NCBI GenBank assembly: GCA_028023455.1
Contig: JAQFVV010000187.1
Coordinates: forward strand, 186,001 to 250,000
Reading direction: 5' to 3'
From: Epiperipatus broadwayi
Lineage: Eukaryota > Onychophora > Udeonychophora > Euonychophora > Peripatidae
Length of the DNA stretch: 64,000 nt
In this document: positions 1 through 11,300 of the stretch, in pieces
Position numbering within the stretch: the stretch's first letter is position 1
Layout: each line of letters begins with the position of its first letter
Program-made: the position numbers and the translations under genes
The notes under the pieces: generated by a model
Told to the model about the DNA's origin: nothing
Seen by the model: only the letters and a program-made list of their open reading frames with translations
Database searches by the model: none

Positions 1-223
1 TCTATGCTGAATGCCGCAATCCGTCTATTTGGCTTATTAAAAATTCATGTAAGGAGAGAACTATCAAACTTTTGTATGATATTGAAAGACCAATTCATAT
101 TGCAATAATTATTTGGCTGGTTAAAATTTGTTTGAAGAAACCGCAGCAAACCTCTGTATGACGTTTAAGAGCTAATTCGTGTTTGATAATCCGAATCTAC
201 TTGTCTATATTTTGAGCCTTAAA

Positions 224-290
224 ATGGAAAAGAAGAAGAAAGGGGAAACAAATGAATTCAAACCCAGGAAGAAACTCATCAAAGTGGAAG
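224..290 (+). CDS. Possible short first coding exon (very tentative)
   Basis: An ATG opens a 22-codon lysine-rich frame (MEKKKKGETNE...) that runs into a plausible splice donor (GAAG|GTAATC). The composition is less AT-rich than the flanks, which is the only other support. I recognise no family in it. It could be a first coding exon, part of a 5' UTR, or chance. No downstream exon with a matching phase could be identified nearby. Confidence 0.15.
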
Positions 291-3200
291 GTAATCAACA
301 GAACTCTTTTTAAAATTTATTAATTATCCTGTAGCTACATTTTGATTTAAAATAACTGTCTACGTTTTTATCTATTTTGATTCAAATAACTGTCTGTGCG
401 TTTTTATATACATTTGAGTAAAAATAACTATCTGTGCTGTGCGTCTATATAGCTATCTCCAAATAAAATGAACTGAATACAGTAATTAATTGATGGACAA
501 TCGAAGGAAAAGACATTGGAAAGAGACTATCGTAATGTTTGATATTTATTCTTTATTTCATTTTGTTTATATAATATGTCATTTATTCTTTATTTCATTT
601 TGTTTATATAATATGTCACATGTTTAACCACTAGATTATATTAATTTAATTTTTTTTTATTTATGTTTTTAAAATGTTTAAAGGAAAGAAGAGAAAATGA
701 TTGTGATCCCATTGAAGTATAAATGCTTACGTAAATTTAAAAAAGAAAAGAGAGAAATGATATAAAATATTTTTTTTATTCTTAACAAAAAATTTTATTT
801 GTGCTTAATATTAGATATGAAGAGTGATTGGATGGTCGTGTGAAAAAACCATAATTATGCTATAAGTGTTGATGATCTGTTATTAATATAAATATTAAGT
901 GTATGTTGTTGGCTTGACTGTTTAAAATTGAAATAATTCATATATGTTTTGATTCGGGATCTGGTTAGTCTTTGTCATTTATCTAAACTGTAATCGATGT
1001 ATGTGTGGGCATATATAAAGCTATAAATGCTTATCATTCCTGAGGTAAAGTTATCCTACTACCTCATAGATGGGAAATGGCTATCTCATGATTTATTTAC
1101 CGTGGCAGTAGGAGATGACTGATTTTCACTCCATTTATTTTGTTGAGATAGGGAATTATTAATAGAGTTATTGTTGAGTTGTAGAAAATGTTTTGCATGC
1201 CTATATAGAGAGTAAGTGTATAGACAAGAGCTCTTCACACGATTCTAGGTCTCAAGAAAAGACCTCTCTCTCTTTGGCTAAAACAAACAGTTCAAGTTAG
1301 GAGTTGTTGTTTGTTTTTTTAATTTCCCTTACCAAGACGCTGATGTGTGCGCGTTATAAATACTGCATAGTGATGTGGGATATGAAGAGTGTTTTTTTTA
1401 TGTAGGACAGAATAAAAGTTGTCCTGACAGGATGAGAATTCAGTCAGATGAATATTTGTTGATTGGGGAATGACAAAGATTTTAATTTAGAAGCTAACCG
1501 ATCTGTGGTCGATTTTTGTGAAGGATGGTAAATTGAGGGTCGTCAAGCTAGGGCAACATGCTGACCTATCAAAATATATACGGTCAAAAAACGTAAAGAT
1601 CTGACAGGCATGAACATAAAAGTGTGGGTTTTGAATTTAAACCCATCTGCAAGATCAGTAGGGGATTTTTCATGGCATATCATCCATCATAAGAAATGTA
1701 AAAGTTATTGCTTGTTGAAATGATTTAGAAATTGATGATTATTTATCATTGCTGGTTAGAATAATTGAAACTAATAAATTATTTTGGAATAGTCCAATGG
1801 ATAATGTTTACCATAAAAAGGGGGAGTAGGAATTTATAGGTTTTCTTAAAGTTAAATACGGAATTCTGATTCCGTGCGTAAGCGTTTGTTATTTTTTTTT
1901 ATTTTGATAAATAAATGGGTCAAAACAATGAATAAGTCATTCAGAAAATTGGTTAATTTCGATATGTATTGATATTATAAAGATTAGTCTTTATTAGATC
2001 TGAATCATATATTTGTAACAATATTATATTTAAGTGGTTTTATTTTCATCATTATTGTTAATGTAATAAAAATTTATTATTGTTATAAAATTACATTGCG
2101 TTTTGTATTTTGATGTTTCAAAGATCTCCAGAACCTACATCCAGCACCTATATCTAAAGTAATATTAGTTTTTATTTAAATTTAATTATTCATTTTTATA
2201 TTGATAATTTATTTCCACGATCGATTTGCAGTAGTCATTATTATATTGTTTCCATATTCGATTCACATAATTCATTTTTGTATAAGTCACTTTTATATAA
2301 TTCATTTTCACATAATTTATTTTCGTAGTTAATTTGCATAACCTAATTTTATGATTTATTTCCATATTTTACTTTCATAAGTAATTTTTGATCGATTTAT
2401 ATGATTAATGTCCATGTTTTACTTCCATAGGTTACTTTGGCAAAATATGATAGATTTAAAATTATTAATTAAAATTTGGTCAATAGATTAGATATAATAG
2501 AATAAAGTGATAGGGAATAGTTAAGTTAAGTTTAATAAATTTAATCTTTTAGTTCGTTGTAATGTTGTGAATATTGGGAGCAGACATAAAGTCCCTTTCC
2601 TGCTCTCGGTGTTTAGAGTGATTCCCACTAGTAAACTCATATTAAAATTTATTTTAACATATTTGGGATCATGTCCATTACAATGTAATCGCTTATAAGG
2701 GCACCTCTTGGCAGATCTAGACCTTGAGAAAGAGCAGTTCGATTATTAGTCTAAGAGCTAGTTTGGAAGTCAAGTAGCATATTATAATAAAATTAGTGAT
2801 CAGGAATTGATAGCTGATTGACAGGCTAATATGTATGTTTAAAGAAATAAGATTAAGGGTTAGTAGATTCCTTGTTATAATTGTAGCTATTAAAAGTGAT
2901 AGATGCTGAGAACGAAAAATAAAGTAATGGAATTAAATGGGGAGGATTTATGTATGATAATTTTTATCTTGTATTAAATTAAATAATAATTTTATATTAT
3001 GAATATAAATTATGAGTTCTATGCATCGATTACTGATTTATTTCCAGTCATATATAAATGAAAAATGTATATAACATTTTCTGTAGTTACCACTCGAGAT
3101 CAGATATTTATATGAAAGTTAGGGAAGAAAGTTGTCTCAGTATTATAAATTTAGTAATAGATTTTATCATGAAATAATTGCATGACTAATGCTAGGTTTG

Positions 3201-6200
3201 AAATTAAGACCACATAGAGTGAATGGTCTTATCAACATTATATTTTTTGGAGAAACAATTTAGTGACTTCCTTCATTATCTTCTATAGTCCTAAACATGG
3301 CTAATGATGATGATCTCTGGTAGGCATTACGATTTATAGTAGCAATTTGGCGCCTGGGTATACTTAATCTTATTGTTAATATTAATAGATAAACACACTA
3401 GCCATCCCTTGTTTGATCCTGAAAGTTAATATTAAATTCAATTGACTAGCTACTTGAAATAAATGAGAGTTTGTTGAGGTTAAATAAGTTAAAGATTGCG
3501 CTGAGGAAAGTTGAGGTTACAATATATATTGACCAATCATAGACTTTAAATTATTATTGGGTTGATCATTTGTAGCGTGTCATAAGCTTGTAGCAGTTGA
3601 TTCGTTGAAATTTTTTCTTTTTTTTTTAATTGTGCGAAAACTATAAGCATGATGTCAACAGAAATCCCGGCATTTGTTGCTGCTTAATTCCCTTTTTAAA
3701 ATGGTGTATCACAATTTGAAATCGGATAAAATTTGAATTTTTTATTAGTAGATGCATTTAATTTTTTTTTTTCTGGTCAGTTTACTAGATTATACAAAGC
3801 CAGAATTGCTTTATCAGCCAGATTAGTTAGTAAAATGGATTAAAAATACGCCAATGATTTCCATTTCAAGACCTTCAATGCGATAAAAACATAATCGCAC
3901 TATATCGGTCATAAGTATTCAATTTTAATTTTTTAATTATTTAAATATTTTTAAATTTTTTTTAATTATTTGATAAATGGTATAATTTATTAATGTGTTG
4001 AGTTTGTATTGGTGCGTCTTTGTAGTATATAATATTAAACCATTTACGCTCTTTATTATATAATATATAAATTTGTATTCAAATATAACAAATAGTTTAT
4101 GTATAATGTAATTTTGGGCTGATCCAAGTTTGAAGCAATCTTATTTTATAGACGTAATGATTCTCAAAAGGTTTAATAATTTATTAATGTGTTTATATTT
4201 GCATTAGTATATTTGTATATGCATTTGCATTTATGTTTATATAACAAGTAATGATTTACATATAGAGAGCAGTGCAATGTAAATTTTAAGACTGATTATC
4301 ATATATACAGATAGGTTACAGTTGATAAAGCAATCACAAAATTTACTGGACATAGTACCATGTGAAAATATAAACACTTGAAACCAATAAAGAGAGATTT
4401 CAAATGGTGTATGTGTGTGGTGATACCCACAATGGTTATGTCTATACCACATGGAATTGTATGCAGGCAAAGAATCAAATTCTGATTTTTGCCTATACCT
4501 TGATACTCATGCTGTGGAGTCAGTAATTTTACCACACCTTGCATCACATTATTTTCAAGTCTATAGCTAACAAATGAGCTATATGCAAATATGATGACAA
4601 ATGCATATCCACCTTCTGGAAATGATTTGTATCTTTTATTAAGATGAATCTTTTTCTTATAGAAGCCTTTGAGATTTGTTAACTCTTTTGGGGTACAAGA
4701 TGAGAATGAAGAATTCTTATATGACTAGTTTTGGAGATTCTGAAGCTATGGATTATCTCAGCTAAGAAGTATTATATATGTTTTGAAAGATAATTTTGTG
4801 AGGAATGCAAAGAAATTATCAATGGAGATGTAATTTAAACTTAATTAATGATAAATTAGAAATTATGAACAAACAATAAAGTAATAATTATGTTGGATAT
4901 TGAAATTTCTTTTTTTCTTATTTTTTAAATGGTAATCACTATTTATCTTAGCCTTATTGTTTTCCTTAGTTTTTTTAGTTTTTATCAATGTAAAATTTTT
5001 TGCTCTAACATTATTAAAACTGAAGTTATTGTGAAAATTGTGTCTCAAATCAGTTTTTTTAAAAATTCAATATGGTGCTAGGACAATTAACTATGTGTCC
5101 CTTTTATACATAGACTTTAAATTATTATAGCGCTTGATTGCTAAGGAATTCGTAAGTGGGAAATATGTCATTGTTTTCAGCATTTTGTCCTCTTTCCAAT
5201 CATATAATTTTTTTTCCAGTACGACAAAAGTTATCTTACTTTTATTGCAGTTTTAATAAAAAGGAAGTTTTTTTTACCTTTTTTTTCTTTTCATTTTTTA
5301 AATGTCACGGAAAAGAATGAATGGTGATTTATTATTCCCTACAATGCAGTTATAAATCTGGATGCATACATATGTAACTCAGAGGGCTTAGAAACTAAAA
5401 CTTTCGTAATTTTTAAAAACATGTTAACAGTAATATTTTCTATAAGCTGTAATTTTATGATATTTTTTATATAAATAATTTATAATACTGTATAATAATG
5501 ATTTGTTTTAAGCCCTAAAATATCAGTTTGTTTTATGTTTCATACATATATATGTACCTCTGTGTTTTCTGCCTAATATAAACAATTTTATTTATATTTT
5601 TTTTCAATCTAGTTATTTTCTACTTGTTTATAAAAATATATTTTTTTTTGTAAATAATGATTATAATAAAAAACCAAATTTATTTCATTGTCATATCTGT
5701 TGCTGCAAATGTCTGTTATGAATGTATCTGAATCATATTACTTTATCATCTATACATGAATCATATATCTTTGTCATCTATACATAAGCAATTATATTTT
5801 TATTTTTTTTATTGTATAGGTATTTCTTCTACATTTTTATACAAATATAATTTTTTGCAAGTTATGTTTATAATCATATTTATAACAATTGATCATAATT
5901 TTCCTAAAATAAAGCCATCTACATAGTAAAGCTATTAGGAATTTACGCAAAGGCAAATGAAATATAAGACAAATAATAAGAAGCACCAGTATTGTCCCTA
6001 TTCATTAATATTTTACATTGCACTGAATTGAAAAAAAAATTTTTTTTATTTATCAGCATGTCTAGAAATGTGATATACTGGGACTCTTTCATCCTGTCAC
6101 TTTTTCTCTTTGCTCTTTTATATATATAAAACAAAATAAATGTGTGTTATAGATACAAATGTAAAACTTTAATATGTTAGAATTAAATATGCACACATTA

Positions 6201-6240
6201 ATTATAAATTATACTTTGGGTATGATATAAGAAAAATTAT
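291..6240. other. AT-rich non-coding DNA, nothing assignable
   Basis: No exon-like frame with convincing splice sites and no recognisable transposon protein was found. Short open frames here are chance frames in AT-rich sequence with no family resemblance. The stretch holds poly-T runs, a weakly repetitive block around 2220-2440 built on CATAATTCATTTT-like words, and the small tandem duplication listed separately. Confidence 0.6.
544..617. repeat. 37-bp tandem duplication
   Basis: A 37-base unit beginning ATTTATTCTTTATTTC and ending AATATGTC occurs twice back to back and is essentially identical in both copies. It is a simple recent duplication in AT-rich DNA with no evident function. Confidence 0.8.
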
Positions 6241-6249
6241 CTTGAATCA

Positions 6250-6560
6250 TAAATATCAACAATTTATGACAAATATCAACAATTTATTAATTCTCCGAAC
6301 GTTTTCGAAGGCTTAACCTTCATTATCAAGAAGTACAAAATCTCTTATCATTTTCCAACGATATACTGATATGCAAATATGAACTAAACTAGGTGAATAT
6401 GCAAATTAGACTTAGAGCGCCTCCACTCGCCATTTTTTTGACAAGACGTAAAACGACTCCCTTTTGTTCAATGCGTGCTCATCCGAGATGATGAAACACG
6501 CCTCCTTAATCTTCCTTCGTAAATCACTCCCTCTTTTATATGTATTTTGCTATTATTTTA
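6250..6560 (-). repeat. SINE-like repeat with hammerhead-like motif and short tandem tail
   Basis: Read on the minus strand, the unit ends with a short tail repeated twice (AAATTGTTGATATTT words), as in SINE or CR1-type 3' tails. Just before the tail is TTGATAATGAAGGTTAAGCC followed by TTCGAAAACGTTCGG. This resembles a hammerhead core: a CUGAUGA-like box, a short AAGG/CCTT stem II, then CGAAA. The first box carries changes, so activity is doubtful. The body around 6420-6540 is richer in GC than its surroundings. No clear RNA polymerase III box was found. Confidence 0.35.
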
Positions 6561-6615
6561 AAATTAATTTTATTTTTTGATAAATTACAGTTTACTAAAG
6601 TTCTTTTTGTATAAT

Positions 6616-6818
6616 ATCTGATATACAATGCATAGTATCTGATATACAATGCATGATATCTGATACACAACATTTATTGTTAAATTTTCTTTTTTCCATT
6701 TGAAAGAAATACATTTTCAGCAAATACCTGTATAGAAGAAAAAAATCAGAGCAGCTAGTAAAAATAAAAGTCGCATAGAAGAAAAAAACCAGAGCAGTTA
6801 GTAAAAATAAAAGTCATC
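6616..6818. repeat. Two small tandem repeats
   Basis: About three copies of a 24-base unit (TATCTGATATACAATGCA) span 6616-6670. A 43-base unit starting TAGAAGAAAAAAA at 6733 is repeated at 6776. Both are local duplications without coding content. Confidence 0.7.
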
Positions 6819-7329
6819 AGCAAGTACTTTTTAGCAGATTTAATAATGAAGAATTATTTTAGATAAGTCATATATATTATATATCAATTTTTTCTAAATT
6901 TTAAGAGGAATATAATAAACCTGTCTATAAAAATGTAATTTTAACATTTACCTTTCAAAATTTATAGAATTTGTTAATCTATGTAAAAATAAGCATTTTT
7001 AGTTTTAAAAGAATTTTCTTTAGGGAGAATATTGGTTTTTTTATACATTAACTTCTTAAAATACATTGACTAAACAGGAGTCTATAATGTTACTACTGGG
7101 TTGATAGTGGATGATTTGTAGAGATATTAATCCTGAGTATGGAATTAATCCTGTGGTTTATAGATCGTTGTCATCAGCTAAAAATCTTTTTTCCCTAATT
7201 TTTTTTTTTTATGTTAATGATTATTTTTCAGCTTCATTACATTTCTTCATATTTACTCTTACTAACAATGTATATATTTTTATATTTACTGCATTCAAAC
7301 TGAAGATATGTTACAAATTACATCTGCTG

Positions 7330-8178
7330 TAATTTTTTTTTTTTTTTTTTTCAAAATGGTGGCATAATTTTTGGATAATCATTTTTCATAGCGGTTTATT
7401 CTGGATCTTTGTGGGTTTTTTTTTCAAATCGCTGGTTTCTGAACAAAATTCTTTTGCTCTGTTTCATAATGATAATATTACTACCTGTTTTGTGTTTCTG
7501 ATATTTTCCTGTAAACTGTAGTTTGATTTTGCCAAGAGGAAGTCTTGTCACAAGAACATCTAAGAATGCCTTTTTTTTATTCTGATTCTATTGTGAATTT
7601 AATTGAAGGGGATATGTTGTTGATGTGTTTCCAGAAAGTTTGTAGTAGTGCTTCACCATGTGACCATACAACAAATGTATCATCAACATAGTGAAGCCAA
7701 ATTTTAGATGGATATGGAGTGTTTTTTATGACTGTGGTTTCAAGTTTTTTCATGTAAATATTGGTAATCATGGGTGATATTGTTGAGCCAATAGCCATTC
7801 CTTGATTTTATTGGAAGAATTCTGTGTTGTATTAAATGTAGGTTTTTGAAATGCAGAATGTTAATAATCTATTATACTATCAATAGGAAAAGTTGTTCTG
7901 GTTTGTAAGCTATTATCACCATTTACAATAGACACTTCTTCTTCACATAGTACATTTGTGAATAAACTTTCCACATCACAGCTTAATCGTATGTATATTT
8001 TTTCAATTTTCATGTTCTTGATTAATTCTACAAAGTGTCTAGAATCCCTGATAAAGGTCTGGTTCTTATATACCAAAGGGCTAAAAACTTTGAGAATAAA
8101 TTTTTGGCGTGGTGAATTTTTAGAACTAGCAATAGGTTGTAATGGAACATGATCCTTATGAATTCTAAATAGACCAAA
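7330..8178 (-). pseudogene. Penelope-like element, RT fragment (minus copy)
   Basis: Minus-strand frames encode the middle of a Penelope-like reverse transcriptase. In order they show a fingers/palm start (FRIHKDHVPLQPI), palm motif A (LSCDVESLFTNV), the QG/SP motif region (MAIGSTISPMITNIYMKKLE), the catalytic box HYVDDTFVVW with the conserved YxDD aspartates, and a thumb-side segment (FLDVLVTRLPLGKIKL). The frame is interrupted by stops and shifts and lacks both the N-terminus and the GIY-YIG endonuclease end, so it is a dead fragment. It abuts a plus-strand copy of the same family at about 8178; both copies cover motif A, so they are two copies rather than one inverted insertion. The RT assignment rests on motif order and is strong. 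Confidence 0.85.
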
Positions 8179-9640
8179 ATCTGATACTGAGTACAGAAAC
8201 AAAATTACAAGCATTACTCAACACAGGTACTTCAGTGATTTAAAAAAAATGCAAGAACTCAGAGCAGGCCAATGGAGAAAAGTGGCAAAAAATCTGATAT
8301 CAAGTACAGAAACAAAATTGCAAGCATTACTTGTAAAGCATCACAGGTACTTCAGTGATGCAGAACAAAGTAAACTAATTATCATATTTCAGCAAAATTC
8401 CTTCTTTATGGTCTACCTAAAATATATAAGGATTATTTCGTTCGGACCTATTGTTAGTTTTAGAAATTCATCCTTGCCAAAATTTGGCAAGATTTTTTCT
8501 CAGTCCTTTGGCATACAAGACCCTATCCTTTGTCAGAGAATCTAGAAATTTTATAGAATTAATCAAGAATATGAAAATTGAAAGAACTAACTGACATACT
8601 AGTAAACTTTGATGTGGAATTCACAAATGTACCAAGTGAAGAAACATCTATTGAAAGAAAAGAATTAAATGGTGATAATAGCTTACAAACCAGAACAATT
8701 CTTTTCTTTTGATAGTATAATGGAGCTATTAACATTCTCCATTTCAATAATCTATTTTCAATACAACACAGAATTCTTCCAAGGGAATGCCTATGGGGTC
8801 ACCATTGTCACTCCTGATTAGAAATATTTACATGGAAGAACTTGAAATCTGCTATAAAGATCACTTCATATCCATTTAAAGTTTGGCTTCACTATGTTTT
8901 TTATGTTACATTTGTTGTATGGTCACATCATAGAGTACTACCACAAACTTTCTGGAAACACATCAATAACATATCCTCTTCAATTAAATTCACAATAGAA
9001 TCAGAACAAGAACAAAAATTGGCAAAATCAAACTACAGTTTACAGGAAAATACTTAGCATATATATCCAATCACATCAGAAACACAAAACAGGAAGTTAT
9101 ACTATCATTATGAAACAGAGCAAAAGAAGTTTGTTCAGAAACCAGCGATTTGAAAAAAAGAAAAGATCTATATAGAACAAACTCTTATGAAAAATGGTTA
9201 TCCATCAGTTGTTATTAAGAAAACCATAAATAAACAACAAAAAGAACCATCAAAATAAAAAACAATTATTGCTACTGTAGTGTATCCATACTTTCCAAAA
9301 ATAGAAGACAAATTAAGGAAAATCTGCATTCAGTATAATATCAGAATAGCTTTCCAGAGCTATGCAACACTACTAGGAATTCTAACATCTACAAAACTTA
9401 AACTTGAAATGCTGAAAAGCAAAAACTGCATTTATGAAATATCATGTGAATGTGGCAAAAATGTACATTGTTGAGACCAGTCACCCCATTAAAAAATGAT
9501 CACAAGAACACCAACTGACGATTAAAAGAGAGAGAAGAAATGTGTCTAAAGTAGCAGGTCATGTATGTGCTAATGAGCATATGTTCAATTGGGAAAATAC
9601 AAAAATATTGGATAAAATTAAATTTTTCTAGCTATTCAAT
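8179..9640 (+). pseudogene. Penelope-like element, RT plus GIY-YIG fragment (plus copy)
   Basis: Plus-strand pieces in several frames follow the same protein as the minus neighbour: the RT start region (FGPIVSFRNSS), motif A (VNFDVEFTNVPSE), a damaged catalytic segment (WLHYVFYVTFVVWSH, in which the YVDD has been lost), the thumb, then the linker to the endonuclease (MYPYFPKIEDKLRKICIQY). A cysteine pair and GIY-YIG-like end follow (YEISCECGKN, then YIVETSHPI and HMFNWENTKIL after a frameshift). Penelope-like elements characteristically join an RT to a C-terminal GIY-YIG nuclease. A stretch of about 65 bases at 8179-8241 is repeated at 8293-8360, so the 5' end is locally duplicated. Many stops make it inactive. 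Confidence 0.85.
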
Positions 9641-9690
9641 ACTTATATTAGATGATGGAAATAGTCCAATATATAAATACAATTAATTCT
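9640..9690 (-). repeat. PLE terminal repeat remnant
   Basis: The end of the plus-strand Penelope copy runs straight into TTAGATGATGGAAATAGTCC. Related sequence, in either orientation, recurs near 14513, 20196, 28640, 32283 and 47585-47710, in three places beside a PLE. It is best explained as part of the element's terminal repeat (pLTR). Confidence 0.55.
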
Positions 9691-11237
9691 TGGAGTTTTA
9701 AAATATCATTATTAAGATGGTGTTGTAAGCATGAAATGCAAACAACAGTCATGTTATTACAAAGTGGAAGATGAGCATTAATAAACAGTTTGCGATTTTG
9801 ATTTCATTATTTTTTTTTTTTTACTGAAGTTCAGCAAAGTAAATAATAAAATATAATTTAAAGTAATAATGCAACCAGAAATTTGTTAAAATATAGTATA
9901 ATTCTTAAAATTATATGAAATGAGTTTTTATAAAAAATATTTTTTTTTACTTTATTATTTTTTTAGTCTGTTTTATAATTATTGTTTATCTTGTATGTTT
10001 TTATATGACAGATAATTGTCTAGTTATTTAATTTCAGTTTGTTAAATTTTTAATTTGTCTATATTCTAGTAAGTATAAATTAGTAATGTAGATATTTATA
10101 AATATGAGAGCTTGTTCAGGAATATTTAGATAGCTAAAAGAATTTTAATATATATCAGTTATTGTAATGTCTAGAATAAAAAGATCTTTCCTCATTAAGC
10201 TCATTTTTTATTGGGATATCTGATACTATAATCAATTAGCATCATTCATATTTTACTAATTTAAGGTTATACCAAAATGTGTGTTGTGCAGTATGATAAA
10301 AATAATGTAATATTAGAAATGGAATAATAATGTAATCATTATTAGATTCTACTATGCCATTGTATAATTACCTAACTAGCCATCTGATATTGGTCTTTAA
10401 ATAGATAACTAATATGAATGTCAATGTGCTGACTGAAAACTAGAAAATACAATTTAATATAATATAACCTTTGTTATAAATTGTGCAATGTCACTCTCCA
10501 ATGTGTGCTGAGGCAGCAGTTAATCTTTTTGCATTAATATAAATACTGTAGTTTGGTCATCTATTAAATACTCTATATTTAATCTGTTTAAGGGATAGTA
10601 GTATTTGTAATTAAATTTTTAATTCATGCATGCTACCTATGTATGTAATGGAAATAACATTTAGTTTTAAAAAACACTTTTCTGCAATTATTAAATATTA
10701 TACAGTTGTTAAATAATCGGAATGTTAAATTATCAAATGTATAAACCAAGAATTTTTTGATGAATGTTAATTCTAGACAGTGAATTTTGGGAATTAGTAT
10801 TATAAATAATAACAATAAAGATATTTCTTTTATTTCACATAGAAATTGCACATTTATTTAACAGTTTGAATTTTTTTATTGTATAATAAAAAGTATAAAT
10901 GATTTAGAAACTATATAAGAACAAATATTGAGCCCTCTTGGGTAAAATTAGTGAAGTATATGCAAAAAGTTAGATTTTTTTTAATACAAAGTTAATAGAA
11001 AAATTTAAAGCAGTTATGAAATCTTAGATAATACAGTGATTTGATAGTGTTTCAAAATCAATAGTATGGATTTAGTTGTACATAATAATTTTTAATACTA
11101 AACTTGATTTTGCCTGTGTTTTTAGATGCATATTGTTGATACTATATTTATTTTTGTGTGTATGTGTTTATATATATATTTCTGTTAAGTCTTATTGATT
11201 GAAATAAAATATATTTTAAAAATATATTTTTATTTAG
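9691..11237. other. AT-rich non-coding, nothing assignable
   Basis: No exon, transposon protein or structured repeat was found. If the exon at 11238 is real, this is intron or upstream DNA. Confidence 0.5.
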
Positions 11238-11300
11238 AGCAAAAACATGAACACTAGAGGAGTTCTTCGCCGTTTATTTATTGAACATAGTCGTCAACAG
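11238..11300 (+). CDS. Probable 63-nt exon of an LRPPRC-like gene
   Basis: An exon-like island reads SKNMNTRGVLRRLFIEHSRQQ (frame 0) between a T-rich tract with AG acceptor and the donor CAG|GTAATC. It ends in phase 0, which fits the phase-0 start of the exon at 36723. The residue composition (arginine, leucine, glutamine, non-AT-driven codons such as CGC and CGT) differs from the chance frames around it. The product is unknown from this piece alone. It is linked to the helical-repeat exons only by phase and strand, across a 25 kb intron. An alternative acceptor two bases downstream cannot be excluded. Confidence 0.45.

Noticed and set aside
7111-7332. 73-codon plus-strand frame, phenylalanine-rich
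   Set aside because: It is T-rich sequence with no recognisable family, next to a poly-T run.
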